Source: Monodelphis domestica
Lineage: Eukaryota > Chordata > Mammalia > Didelphimorphia > Didelphidae
DNA length: 64,000 bases
NCBI RefSeq assembly: GCF_027887165.1
Contig: NC_077227.1
Coordinates: 84,218,930 to 84,282,929 of the forward strand
Reading direction: 5' to 3'
Shown here: positions 29,083-40,481 of the stretch, piece after piece
Layout of the letters: every line of letters starts with the position of its first letter
How positions within the stretch are numbered: position 1 is the stretch's first letter
Made by a program: the position numbers and the translations under genes
The notes under the pieces: model-generated
Told to the model about the DNA's origin: nothing
Seen by the model: only the letters and a program-made list of their open reading frames with translations
The model's database searches: none

Positions 29083-32000
29083 TCAATTGTAGCCCAGTGT
29101 ATCAGTCTCTGTGTACAATGTTTTCCTGGTTCTGCTCCTTTCGCTCTGCATCACTTCCTGGAAGTTGTTCCAGTCTCCATGGAATTCCTCCACTTTATTA
29201 TTCCTTTTAGCACAATAGTGTTTCATCACCAACATATACCACAATTTGTTCAGCCATTCCCCAATTGAAGGGCATCTCCTCATTTTCCAATTTTTGGCCA
29301 CCACAAAGAGTGCAGCTATGAATATTCTTGTACAAGTCTTTTTCCTTATTATCTCTTTGGGGTACAAGCCCAGTAGTGCTATGGCTGGACCAAAGGGCAG
29401 ACAGTCTTTTATCTCCCTTTGGGCATAGTTCTAAATTGCCCTCCAGAATGGTTGGATTAATTCACAACTCCACCAGCAATGAATTAGTGTCCCTACTTTG
29501 CCACATCCCCTCCAGCATTCATTACTTTCCATAGCTGTTATGTTAGCCAATCTGCTAGGTGTGAGGTGATACCTCAAAGTTGTTTTTATTTGCATCTCTC
29601 TGATTATAAGAGATGTAGAACACTTTTTCATGTGCTTATTAATAGTTTTGATTTCTTTGGCTGAGAACTGCCTGTTCATGTCCCTTGCCCATTTATCAAT
29701 TGGAGAATGGCTTGATTTTTTTGTACAATTGATTTAGCTCTTTGTAAATTTGAATAATTAAACCTTTGTCCGAGGTTTTTATGAAGATTGTTTCCAAATT
29801 TGTTGCTACCCTTCTGATTTTAGTTACATTGGTTTTGTTTGTACAAAAGCTTTTTAATTTGATATAGTCCAAATTATTCATTTTGCATTTTGTGACTCTT
29901 TCTAAGTCTTGCTTGGTTTTAAAATCTTTCCCTTCCCAAAGATCTAAGAGGTATACTATTCTGTGTTCACCTAATTTACTTATATTTTTATTTTTAATTA
30001 ATTTACTTATATTTACTATAATTTACTTATAGTTTCCTTCTTTATGTTCAAGTCGTTCACCCATTCTGAATTTATCTTGGTGTAGGGTGTGAGGTGTTAA
30101 TCCAAACCTAATCTCTCTCACATTGTCTTCCAATTTTCCCAGCAGTTTTTATCAAATAATGGATTTTTGTCCCAAAAGCTGGGGTCTTTGGGTTTGTCAT
30201 AAACTGTCTTGCTGAGATCATTTATGCCAAGTCTATTCCACTGATCCTCCTTTCTGTCTCTTAGCCAGTACCAAATTGTTTTGATAACCACTGCTTTATA
30301 GTATAGTTTGAGATCTGGGACTGCAAGTCCTCCTTCCTTTGCATTTTTTTTCATGATTTCCCTGGATATCCTTGATCCTTTGTTCTTCCAAATGAACTTA
30401 GTTATGTTTTTTTCTAATTCCATAAAGAAGTTTTTTGGTAGTGCAATGGGTATGGCACTAAATAAGTAAATTAATTTGGGTAGGATTGTCATTTTTATTA
30501 TCTTAGCTCATCCCACCCATGAGCAATCAATGTTTTTCCAATTGTTTAGATCTAGTTTTAGCTGTGTGGAAAGTGTTTTGTAGTTGTGTTCATATAGTTC
30601 CTGTGTTTGTCTCGGGAGATAGATTCCTAAGTATTTTATATCGTCTAGGGTGATTTTGAATGGTATTTCTCTTTCTAATTCCTGCTGCTGAAATGGGTTA
30701 GATATATAGAAATGCTGATGACTTATGTGGGTTTATTCTGTATCCTGCAACTTTGTTAAAGTTGTTGATTATTTCGAGTAACTTTTTGGTTGATTCTCTA
30801 GGATTCCTTAAGTAAACCATCATATCATCTGCAAAGAGTGATAGCTTGGTCTCCTCACTGCCAATTTTAATACTTTCAATTTCTTTTTCTTCTCTAATTG
30901 CTATTGCTAGTGTTTCTAGTACAATGTTAAATAATAGAGGTGATAATGGGCATCCTTGTTTTACTCCTGATCTTATTGGAAAGGCTTCTAGTTTATCCCC
31001 ATTGCAGATGATGTTTGCTGATGGTTTTAGATATATACTGTTTATTATTTTTAGGAAAGGCCCTTCTATTCCTATACTTTCTAGTGTTTTCAATGGGAAT
31101 GGGTGTTGTATTTTATCAAAGGCTTTTTCTGCATCTATTGAGATAATCATGTGATTTTTGTCAGTTTGCTTTTTAATATGGTCAATTATGTGGATGGTTT
31201 TCCTAATATTGAACCATCCTTGCATTCCTGGTATGAATCCTGCCTGGTCATAGTTGATGACCCTTGTGATGACGTGCTGGAGTCTTTTTGCTAGTATCCT
31301 ATTTAGGTTTTTTTGCGTCTATATTCATAAGGGAGATTGGTCTATAGTTTTCTTTCTCTGTTTTTGACCTGCCTGGCTTTGGGATCAGTACCATGTTTGT
31401 GTTGTAGAATGAATTTGGTAGAACTCCTTCTTGGCCTATTCTGTCAAATAGTTTGTTTAATATTGGGATTAGTTGTTCTTTGAATGTTTGATAGAATTCA
31501 TTTGTGAATCCATCTGGACCTGGGGATTTTTTCTTAGGGAGTTCTTTGATGGCTTGTTCAATTTCTTTTTCTGAAATGGGGTTGTTAAGGTAATTTATTT
31601 CTTCCTCTTTTTGTCTAGGCAATTTATATTTTTGTAAGTATTCATCCATATCACCTAGATTGCCATATTTGTTGCCATATAATTGGGCATAGTAGTTTTT
31701 AATGATTGCCTTAATTTCCTCTTCATTAGAGGTGAGGTCTCCTTTTTCATCTTGGATACTGTAATTTGGTTTATTTCTTTCCTTTTTTTAATTAGATTGA
31801 CTAGTACTTTGTCTATTTTATTTGTTTTTTTTCAAAGTACCAGCTTCTAGTCTTATTTATTAAATCAATAGTTCTTTGACTTTTAATTTTATTAATTTCT
31901 CCTTTGAGTTTTAGGATCTCTAATTTAGTCTTCGTCTGAGGATTTTTAATTTGTTCACTTTCTAATTTTTTTTAATTTGCATGCCCAATTCATTGACCTC

Positions 32001-32971
32001 TGCCGTTCTTAATTTGTTAATATATGAACTCAAGGATATAAATTTTCCCCTGAGTACTGCTTTGGCTGCATCCCATAGGTTTTGAAAGGATGTCTCATCA
32101 TTGTCATTTTCTTCAATGAAGTTATTAATTGTTTCTATGATTTGTTCTTTAACTAACTGGTTTTGGAGAATCATATTGTTTAATTTCCAATTAATTTTTG
32201 ATTTACCTCTCCATGTTCCCTTACTAATTATTATTTTCATTGCATTGTGATCTGAGAAAGTTGCATTTATTATTTCTGCTCTTTTGCACTTGTTTGTAAT
32301 GTTTTTATGCCCTAATACATGGTCAATTTTTGTAAATGTACCATGTGCTGCAGAAAAGAAGGTATATTCCTTTTTGTCCCTATTTATTTTTTCCACATGT
32401 CTACTAACTCTAATTTTTCTAACATTTCATTCACTTCTCTTACCTCTTTCTTATTTATTTTTTGGTTTGATTTATCTAGTTCAGATAGAGGAAGGTTCAG
32501 ATCTCCCACTAGTATAGTTTTTCTATCTATTTCGTCCTTGAGTTCCTCTAGTTTCTCCTTTAGAAATCTAGATGCTCTGCCATTTGGTGCATACATATTG
32601 AGTACAGATATTTCCTCACTGTCTATACTGCCTTTTATCAGGATGTAATTACCTTCCCTATCTCTTTTAACTAGATTTATTTTTAATTTGGCTTTGTCGG
32701 ATATCATGATTGTGACTCCTGCCTTCTTTTTGTCAGTTGATGCCCAATTGATTTGGCTCCACCCTCTTACTTTCACCCTATGTGTATCTACCTTTCTCAT
32801 ATGTGTTTCTTGTAGACAGCATATGGTAGGGTTTTGGACTCTAATCCACTCTGCTATTCGCTTGTGTTTTATGGGTGAGTTCATTCCATTCATATTCAGA
32901 GTTATGATTACTAGCTGTGTATTTCCCAGCATTTTGATTTCTGCTCCTTCACCTGCCTTTTCTTCTTTCAC
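29083..32971 (-). pseudogene. L1 ORF2 (endonuclease-reverse transcriptase), broken
   Basis: Endonuclease landmarks: NTQLVIITLNMNG, CLQETHM, VGDLNLPL, TFTKIDHVLG and FSDHNAM. Reverse transcriptase: [40 protein letters not shown] and [10 protein letters not shown], so the catalytic FADD is intact. The C-terminal region has [12 protein letters not shown]. Breaks: a frame change near 32390, several at A-runs 31785-31970, near 31310 and near 30695, stops at about 30510, 30116 and 29431, and a frame change near 29690. A local duplication of TTAATTTACTTATATTT inserts extra sequence at 29975-30030. ORF2p nicks DNA and reverse-transcribes L1 RNA; this copy cannot. Confidence 0.93.
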
Positions 32972-33646
32972 AATTTCCTTCTACACCAATGTTTGCTTTT
33001 GAACAGTCCCCCATGTTCCCACCCTTATTTTACTTCCCTTTCTACCCCCCTCCCTATTTATCCCCCCCTTATTTTCCCTATAGTCTTTCTAAAATTAACC
33101 CCCTCTCCCTGCCTCTCTTGTACTGCTTCCCTCCCCACCAGACTGTTTGTTACGCTTCTACTCCCCTATAGGGTACAAATCTATTCTCTGCCCCCAATGG
33201 ATTGGATTGTTTTTCCCTCTTTGAGTCACTTTCAAAGCACATAAAAGTTGAGTATTTCCTGTCTCTGACCTCTTTACCCTTCCAGTGTATTGATGTTCTC
33301 CCCCCTCCCATCATGAGCTTCTTTATGACTTATAAATGTATCCCCATTTGTTTCTTTTCCCATTTCTTTTAATATTAACCTATTTTAAGCTCTAGTTATA
33401 TATATATATATGCATACTCATGCATATGTATTTTTGCATGCATATATCTATATACCTATTTAAGTCTTGTCCTTTCATCCTATACAGTTTGTTGCTGTTC
33501 CCTCTAATATACTTCTTTTTGCTGCTCAACTAATAACAATAGTTTTTAAGAGTTACCAATGACCTCTTTTCTTATAGGGATACATATCATTTTAACTTAT
33601 TGAGTTTCTTAAAATTTTTTTTGGTTTTTCTTTTCCCCCCTCTTTT

Positions 33647-34815
33647 TTAATTACCTTTTGATGATTCTCTTGAGTTCTGTGCTTGGACATCAAATTTTCT
33701 GTTCAGATCTGGTCTTTTCTTTACGAATTCTTGAAATTCTTCGATTTTGTTGAATGACCATACTTTCCCCTGTAAGAATATAGTCAGTTTTGCTGTGTAG
33801 TTGATTCTTGGTTGTAGACGTAGTTCCCTTGCTTTCTGGAATATCGTATTACATGCCTTTCTTTTTTTTTAGTGTGGATGCAGCCAGATCCTGAGTTATC
33901 CTCACTGTGGTTCCTTGGTATCTGAATGACTTCTTCTTGGAAGCTTGTAATATCTTTTCTTTGGTCTGATAGTTCTTGAATTTGGCTATAACATTCCTGA
34001 GTGTTGTCAGTTGGGGATTAAGTACAGGAGGTGATCTGTGGATTCTATCAATCTCCACTTTTCCCTCTTGTTCAAGGATTTTGGGGCAGTTTTCTTTAAT
34101 AATTTCCTGTAATATAATGTCCAGGCTTTTTCTTTTGTCATGGTCTTCTGGTAGGCCAATAATTCTTAAGTTGTCTCTCCTTGAACGATTTTCTAAATCC
34201 TCTGTTTTGTGAATGAGATGCTTCATATTTTCCTCAATTTTTTCATTCTTTTGGTTTTGTTTTATAGTGTCTTGCTGCCTTGTGAGGTTGCTCGATTCAA
34301 GTTGTTGTATTCTGGTTCTTAAAGACTGGATATCATCCTTAGTTTTTTGGTCGTCCTTTTCCTTTTGGTCGGATTTTCTTTGGAGGTCATCTTTCATCTT
34401 CTTCACCTCATCTTTCATCTGTTTTGCCTCATCTTTCATCTGCTTTGCCTCATTTTCTAGCTGGTTGATTTTGGCTTTCAAGACAGTATTTTCTGTTTCC
34501 AGATGACTTATCTTAGATTTTTAATTCTTTTCCCAATTGTCTTCAGCCTCTCTTAATTGTGTTTTGAATTGCATTTTGAGTTCTTCCAAAGCCTGTATCC
34601 AATTCGCTGGGATTTCTGATTTTTCCTTTGCTGGGTCCTCCCCCTCTGTTTCTTTCACTCTTTGCTCATTACCTGTGCTCTAGCTGTCTATTGTAATTTC
34701 TTTCTTCTTTTTCTGTTGTTTGCTCGAGTTTATCCCTTTTTTGCTCCCCGTATTTGGCTGTGCTCTTGCTCCTCTCATTTTGCTTTGGTTTTGGGGCTGT
34801 CAGTCTCCCCTCTTG
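33647..34815 (-). pseudogene. L1 ORF1 (RNA-binding protein), broken
   Basis: Coiled coil with heptad-like KQMKDEAKQMKDE repeats, then ENRSRRDNLRIIGLPE and IQQLESSNLTRQQD (RRM region), then KILQASKKKSFRYQGTTVRI (C-terminal domain). An in-frame TAA interrupts the coiled coil near 34515. A run of A (33862-33870) shifts the frame after TLKKKK, and the true C-terminus follows in another frame to a stop at 33647-33649. Upstream, an open frame 35013-34669 in the 5' UTR ends in ERNYNRQLEHR and is one frame slip from ORF1, so the exact start is unclear. Confidence 0.85.
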
Positions 34816-35492
34816 GAGCTTTGTCAGATCTCTTGGTACAATCTCTAGGGGAGGAATGTTAGCTTCCCTGTCCTCTGGAGGCTTTTGATTGGATTGAGTC
34901 CAATTGGGTTGGGCTGTATGTGGTATGAAGCACTGAGGCTCTGAAGATTCCTGGAAGGCTGGGTGGCCCAGGCTCTCTCCAGTTCTCTCCAGCTGCTTCT
35001 CTGCTGTCTGCAAGTGCCTTTGCCCTCTTCCCTAAACTCTGAGGAGTTCTGATGGGATTAGTTCAACTGGATTGGTCTGGATGTGCCCGAGGCAAGGGTG
35101 ACACTGGAGCCGGATGGAGGGACCCAGCTACTTCCCGTTTCTCCCTGGCTTCCTCCCTGCTGTCCAAGCTGGATGCTTCGAGCCTTGTGCCCCACTGCTC
35201 ACTAGGTAGACCCTCCAAACCAGTACCTTTGCCCGCTCAGAGGTTCCCTCTGCTGCTGGGGGCTCAGCCCTCTGGGTTGTGGGGAAGGGGTCCTGGGACC
35301 TACCCTCTGCCTTCCGCCCTGGGTATTCTCGGATTCTGGCTTTTGGGGGGCGTATCTTTTGATTTGAGTCCAGAAGGAGGGTTCCCCGCTTCTGTCCTGT
35401 TGTTCAGCTTGGATTTTGGTGCCCTAGGAGCATTCAGTCTATATCGGTAAGGAAGGGTCTTCCACAAGGTCTGAACTTTTGCTGCTTGCTAA

Positions 35493-35504
35493 GCCGCCAT
35501 CTTG
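35493..35504 (-). promoter_or_regulatory. YY1-like motif at the L1 5' end
   Basis: The minus strand reads CAAGATGGCGGC within the first ~20 bases of the L1. This matches the YY1 core AAGATGGCGGC, which positions transcription start in human L1. The other two 5' ends in the window have decayed versions (CAAGATGGTTGC at 21690, CAAGATGGCAGC at 59590). Confidence 0.6.
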
Positions 35505-35581
35505 ACTCTGACCCTAAGTCTTTTCTTCAAGTTAAATATTCTGGGTTCCTTTAAGTAGTTCAGATATGGAATAGTCTGGTA

Positions 35582-35632
35582 ATACTAATAATTATAATAA
35601 TAATAATAAATAACAATAATAATGGTGATAAA
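35582..35632 (+). repeat. (TAA)n-type A/T-rich simple repeat
   Basis: TAATAATTATAATAATAATAATAAATAACAATAATAATGG; a second ACAACAACAATAATAA patch lies at 35690-35705. Confidence 0.85.
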
Positions 35633-35639
35633 TGACTCT

Positions 35640-35820
35640 ATATGACACTTTAAAGCTTTAACTGTTTCTCATATGGAATGGCCTAGTAACAACAACAACA
35701 ATAATAAATGACATTTATATAATACTTGGCTTGTGAAGGCTTGTGAAGCACTTCATCTCAATGAAATTCACAAAAAGCCCTGTGAGACAAATGATACAGG
35801 ATTATCATCCATAGTAACTG
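35640..35820 (-). repeat. MIR-like SINE fragment, minus orientation
   Basis: ACACTTTAAAGCTTTAAC, CACTTCATCTCAATGAAATTCACAAAAAGCCCTGTGAGACAAATGATACAGGATTATCATCC is the antisense right half of MIR. Confidence 0.55.
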
Positions 35821-35821
35821 G

Positions 35822-36025
35822 GTGGTATAGTTGAACCTTGAGTCAGGAAGACCTGATTTCAAATTCAGCCTCAGGCATTTACTAGCTATGTGACCCTGGA
35901 CAAGTCACTTAACCCCTGTCTGCCTCAGTTTCTTCCTCTATAAAAGGAGGATTATTATAACATCTACCTCCCAGGGTTGTTGTGAAGATCAAATGAGATA
36001 ATATTTAGATAGCACTTCCCTATTT
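35822..36025 (+). repeat. MIR/core-SINE
   Basis: GTATAGTTGAACCTTGAGTCAGGAAGACCTGATTTCAAATTCAGCCTCAGGCATTTACTAGCTATGTGACCCTGGACAAGTCACTTAACC, TGCCTCAGTTTC, AAAGGAGGATTATTATAACATCTACCTCCCAGGGTTGTTGTG. Nearly complete. Confidence 0.85.
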
Positions 36026-36029
36026 TCAT

Positions 36030-36555
36030 TTTATGAATAAGGCAAAGAGAAGTATCATGCATTGCTGGTAGGTTTCAGAGATGATGGGCATATCCTGGTC
36101 TTACTGATTCAAAGCCGAGCAATCTATGAATGCTGTCATATTGCCTCTCCAATAAAGTTGAGGGACAACAGAGGTTCTACCTTCAAGGTTTTTTTAGGGC
36201 TGTGTGACATGTACACAAATAAGTATGCTACAAGATGGGGTAAAGAAAGGATCTAGACAAAATGTTCTAAGAAATTTCGATGATAGAGGGATCACTTTCA
36301 GCAGGGGGGGATGGGACTTCACAGAGGAGAGGACAATATCAATTAAGCAATTGTGGAAGAAAAGAGTTTCAGCAGGTAAAGATGAGGAGAGAGTACATTT
36401 TAAGCATCTACACGTGTATGGAATCAGGAGATGGAATGTTGAATTCAGAGAGCAGTCCAGGCTGGGAGGAATGTATAATAGGTAAAAGAGAACATCATGA
36501 AACAAGACTGGAAATATTGGTTGGAGTCAGATCATGGACTCCCTTAAATGTCCCC
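36030..36555 (+). repeat. Probable family A repeat, left part (split by L1)
   Basis: Purine-rich text such as GGGTAAAGAAAGGATC, GGGACTTCACAGAGGAGAGG, GAGATGGAATGTTGAATTCAGAG and GAGTCAGATCATGGACTCC resembles the middle and end of family A (compare 18838 and 44640). The sequence resumes at 38105 after the old L1. Alignment is weak. Confidence 0.35.
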
Positions 36556-36565
36556 AAAAGTAGGT

Positions 36566-38094
36566 AGTTAGTAAAAATGTTAGGAAAACTGGCAAGCAAT
36601 CTGGCAAAAACTAGATCTAGGTCAATATCTTATACTACTTATTAAAATAAGATCAAAATGGATACAAGACCTAAGCATACAGGAAACATGACCTATCATA
36701 AGCAAATTGGAAGAACAGGGATATCATAATATGAATATCATAAGTCTGATATTACCTTTCAGACTTATGGATAGGAAAATAATTTATGAATTAACAAGAG
36801 ATAGAAAGCATTGTGAGATGTAACATGAATGATTCTAAATACATCAAATTAAAAAGGCTTTATACAAATAAAACTAATGTAGCTAAGATGAGAAGGAAAG
36901 CAGTAAATTGGACTTTTATTTTTTCTGAATGTGGTGTCATTTTATTTATTTATTTTAATTTAGAATATTTTTCCATGGTTACATGATTCATATTCTTCCC
37001 CTCCCCTTTTTCCTTCCCCTCTCATAGTTGACAAGCAATTCCACTGGGTTATACATGTCACTGTTAAAAACCTATTTCCATATCTTTCATGTTTGTAATA
37101 GTGTTCTTCTAAAGCTCAAATCCCAGTCATAAATCCATCGAACCATGTAACCAATCATATGTTTTTCTTTGAAAGCACTAAATTGGGAAGAACTTTTATA
37201 AGTAGTTTCTCAGATAGAGGTCTCACATAAGAATATGAGCCATTTCCCGATTGACAAATGGTAAAAAGATATGAACAGATAATTTTTGGATGAAGAAATC
37301 AAAACTACATATAATTATATGAAAAAATGCTCTAAGCCATTATTTAGAGAAATGCAAATCAAACCAACTCTGAGATATCATTTCACTTCTGTCAGATTGG
37401 CTAACATGATAAAAGGTCAAAATGGCAATCATTGGAGAGGATATGGAAAAATGGGAGCACTAATACACTGTTGATGCAACTGAACTTATCCAACCATTTT
37501 GGAGAGCAATCTGGAATTATGTCCAAACAGTTATGAAATTGTGTATAACCTTTGACCTAGAAATTCCAACCACCATTAGGCTCATTTCCTAAGGCAGCAG
37601 AGAAAAAGGAAAAGAGCCCATATGTTCTAAAATATTTATAGCAGCTCTCTTTATGGTAGCAAAGATCTGGAAACTGAAGGGATTCCCATCAATTGGGGAA
37701 TAGTTAATGTAAGAGATTAATGCTATAGAATCTTTTACACTAAGCAAGTTGTAGCATACTATTGTGATAGAATACTACTATGCTATAAAAATGATGAAGA
37801 GGGTAATTTATATAAAAACATGGAAAGACCTACATGAAATTATGAAGAGTGAAATGAGAAGAACCAAGATAATATTATGTGCAGCAACAGAAATGTGGTT
37901 TGAAGAATGACTTGAATATGAGCATCTTCAGAGAAAGAATTGATAAATACAAATAAAGTAAGGCATAGTTGAATATATAGGTATATACACACACACATAT
38001 ATCTTTTTGTCAGATGTGGGAAAGGGGGAGGGAGTTACTTGAGGAGTTTAACGTGACAAACAAATAAACAAATAAGTTTAAATTAAAAAAAAAG
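36566..38094 (+). mobile_element. Old 5'-truncated L1 with another L1 end nested
   Basis: Decayed L1 ORF2 C-terminal sequence and 3' UTR: MKKCSKPLFREMQIKPTLRYHF, SVRLANM, CCAACCATTTTGGAGAGCAATCTGGAATTATG, then an A-rich end at 38083-38094. AAAAGTAGGT flanks it at 36556-36565 and 38095-38104. It is an older subfamily than the L1 at 28.7 kb. Bases 36912-37170 are a later insertion. Confidence 0.85.
36912..37170 (-). mobile_element. L1-type 3' UTR inserted into the old L1
   Basis: Minus-strand L1 3' end: on the plus strand TTTAATTTAGAATATTTTTCCATGGTTACATGATTCAT, matching the reverse complement of 51995-52045. GAAAGCA(G/C)TAAATTGG, 15 of 16 identical, flanks it at 36896-36911 and 37171-37186, and the host L1 continues exactly across. 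Confidence 0.88.
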
Positions 38095-38287
38095 AAAAGT
38101 AGGTGTTTTGTATCTAATGAAAAATCCTAGGTATGATCCATTCGGAGTCCTTGTAGGAGTGTTGACCTATTCACCCAAAGGCCAAGGGCATTTTAGTGCC
38201 AGCTACCTCTATGTTACACATTTACTGACAGGTATGACCTAGCTTACAAAATATAGGAAGAAAAACATAACTTGGCAAATTGACAAG

Positions 38288-38397
38288 AATCACAGAAGTC
38301 CAGAACAAGAAGGAATGTTAGAGATTGTCCATCCAATTCCTTCATTTTACAATGAAGAAACTGAAACCCAGAGAGGGCAAGTAATTTCCCCAAAGTC
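38288..38397 (-). repeat. MIR-like SINE, split by an RTE-type SINE
   Basis: CATTTTACAATGAAGAAACTGAAACCCAGAGAGGGCAAGTAATTTCCCCAAAGTC is the antisense core; its continuation CACAGGTAGCCGGTGGTAAAGGTGGGAGC resumes at 38671. Confidence 0.75.
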
Positions 38398-38664
38398 TCG
38401 GCTTTTTTTTTTTGTTGTTGTTGTTCAGTGGTGTCTGACTCTTCATGACTCCATCATAGATGATAGCTATCCATGAAGTTTTCTTGGCAAGGATACTTCA
38501 GTGGTTTGCCATTTCCTTCTCAAGTGGAACCTCTTGTTAGGTAAACAGGGGTTAAGTGGTTTGACCAAGGTCACACAATTAGGAAGTGTCTGAGGCCACA
38601 TTTGAACTCAAGTCTTCTTGACTCGAGGCCCAATGCTCTTAGCCATTCAGCCACAGTTGCCTCT
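38398..38664 (+). repeat. SINE with RTE/BovB-like head, nested in a MIR
   Basis: TTGTTGTTGTTGTTCAGTGGTGTCTGACTCTTCATGACTCC, GTTTTCTTGGCAAGGATACTTCAGTGGTTTGCCATTTCCTTCTC, then GAAGTGTCTGAGGCCACATTTGAACTCAAGTC. CCAAAGTC flanks it at 38390-38397 and 38665-38672. Confidence 0.88.
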
Positions 38665-38699
38665 CCAAAGTCACAGGTAGCCGGTGGTAAAGGTGGGAG

Positions 38700-39639
38700 C
38701 ACAACCCTAGAATCCTGTCTAGGAGTGAATGTGGATTCTCCCATTTTGTCCTCTCACATAAATATGAACTTAATGAACTTCTTGGGATTCCATCTCATTA
38801 TGTTCCTCCCTTTCTTCAGGGGTCTTAGACTTTATTTCCTCCAAAAATCTTTACTAATACATATACCTTCCTCCTCCGTCCTCCTCCTCCCATAATCTTG
38901 GTCTCCCCATTTCAATTTCTCATAGCAAGCTCTTTTCCTGATCTCCCCTTTGTACTTATCTCATTTCTCCTTGTACAGTGTGTCACTGAGACTTTTGAGA
39001 TACTCAGTATTCTTGGTTATTCCTATTCTTGGCCTCTCTTCTTAGTGTCTCCACTGTGTTCCCAGTGGGTTCTGAGTTTCTCCCCCTCTTCTTCTGGAAA
39101 ATTGTCAATTCTATAGACCCTTTTTGGAAATCACTTCATTATCATGAACAGAGGCATTTCCCACATAAAACTGTACAATTCCGGAAACCAGTTAAGGAAT
39201 CTTCTGTTCCTGGGTGAGGAAAGAGCTATCTAAGAATATCATTTCCCTCTCCCCAGATGGACCTCTTTAGATACACTTTTTAAAAACTACAGAATCCTGG
39301 CACCTCTTTATGAATATAATACAGTTGGTTCATTTCCATTTGAAAAGTTGGCTACATTGGGATGGAGCTGATTCCAACCTCAGTAGCACACAAAGCAACT
39401 CATTACTGCTTATGAAATTCTCTTCCATAGATGTTTTTAGGAAAAGAGTAATATAGCCAGTGAATAGTGTCTTTCTTTTTCTCATCTTTATTCTCTTCTT
39501 ACACATTGACTCCTCTACTGCTTCCAAACACCCACCAGTGCAAGGGGAGGATGAGAACCATTTGTTCCAACAGCCATGAAGGTGGCTGAAGCAGGCACTG
39601 TCATAGAGTCTCAGAGCTTGGTCAGACATCAATGATGTC
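38700..39639. other. Mostly unassigned; possible L2 traces
   Basis: 38760-39110 is pyrimidine-rich, with fragments like L2 3' UTR (TTTCCTGATCTCCCCTTTGTACTTATCTC, TCTCCTTGTACAGTG), but the alignment is poor. 39110-39639 shows nothing recognised. Confidence 0.35.
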
Positions 39640-39845
39640 AAGGTCTTCCACTGCATCCTGGGCCATCACCAGTTGTCCTTACTTTTGTCTTGCCATAAGA
39701 CTTTGATGACTCGGGAAGAGAGATTGAGGCTGACAACTGAGCAACTCTGCCTTGCTTTAAATCCAATTCACATGCAAGTCAAGACATTACTCAAATATTG
39801 ATGTCGTAGGTCCTTTTCAAAAATTGAAGGATGAAAAAGATATCA
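39640..39845 (+). repeat. RTE-associated SINE-like repeat, plus copy
   Basis: CCACTGCATCCTGGGCCATCACCAGTTGTCCT, CTTGCTTTAAATCCAATTCACATGCAAGTCAAGACATTACTC and GATGTCGTAGGTCCTTTTCAAAAATTGAAGGATGAAAAA; matches the minus copy at 222-372. The last block resembles an RTE-type 3' tail. Confidence 0.6.
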
Positions 39846-40264
39846 CAAATGGACAAGCAAAAAAACCCAACCCTTTTACTTGACATTGCCATCTTTACAA
39901 ACTATCAAGCTACCATCCAATATCTTTCCTCTATTTTGTAGCTTTTGGGTACCAGCCTTAAAAACTAATATTTGCATATAGCTCTAGTTCAAGTTATGTA
40001 AGTTATGTTTTCATGATCCATTGGGGAGACAGGTCTCCCAAAGGATTACAGGGGGAATTGAAGTCAAAGGTTCAAAATCTCCATTTATACAAGCTCTAGG
40101 TAGTGGAATGGGTGAAGAAATGATAAGGAGTTAAGTAGAAGGAAAACAAGGGATTGTTTTATGGCAGAGAGATAAGGCTTGTCCTGATTGGCCTCAGATA
40201 AACTTAAGGGGATTTAATATATTCCTCTCTCATCTTTGCCCCCTTAGAGTCCCTCTTGTCCTTA
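39846..40264. other. Unassigned intergenic sequence
   Basis: No clear feature. CTATCAAGCTACCATCCAATATCTTTCCTCTATTTTGTAGC at 39902-39942 may be a scrap of L2 ORF2. Confidence 0.35.
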
Positions 40265-40480
40265 AAACCAGAGCCACAGTATCCTCTTCTGCATGAAGTC
40301 TTTCCTCATCTTCCCAAGCTAATAGTGCCCTCCTTTCTCAGCTATCTTGTATTTATTCATATTATGTTTACATTGATTCTAGATGTGCTTCTACAGTGCT
40401 TCTTGTCTCCCCTGTTAAAACATAAACTCCTTGAGAGTAGGGATTAGTTTGTTCTTTGTACATTTAGTACCTGGAATAAT
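40265..40480 (+). repeat. L2 LINE 3' UTR
   Basis: CTTCTGCATGAAGTCTTTCCTCATCTTCCCAAGCTAATAGTGCCCTCC, then CCTGTTAAAACATAAACTCCTTGAGAGTAGGG and TTTAGTACCTGGAATA, is the L2 3' UTR order. Confidence 0.75.
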
Positions 40481-40481
40481 T

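Larger units (their letters stand above)
28717..35511 (-). mobile_element. Full-length L1 LINE, minus strand, 16-bp TSD
   Basis: About 6.8 kb with every L1 part in order on the minus strand: 5' end GTCAAGATGGCGGC at 35506, GC-rich 5' UTR (35.0-35.5 kb), ORF1 (about 34.8-33.65 kb), spacer, ORF2 (about 32.97-29.08 kb), 3' UTR, and a T-rich (poly-A) tail at 28717-28745. CCCTAAGTCTTTTCTT flanks it perfectly at 28701-28716 and 35512-35527. Both ORFs contain stops and frameshifts, so it is not autonomous. The intact TSD and modest decay indicate a fairly recent insertion. Confidence 0.97.

Noticed and set aside
34213..34506. Plus-strand Ser/Phe-rich frame opposite L1 ORF1, and similar frames at 30846-31154 and 32284-32648
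   Set aside because: Antisense shadows of minus-strand L1 ORFs.
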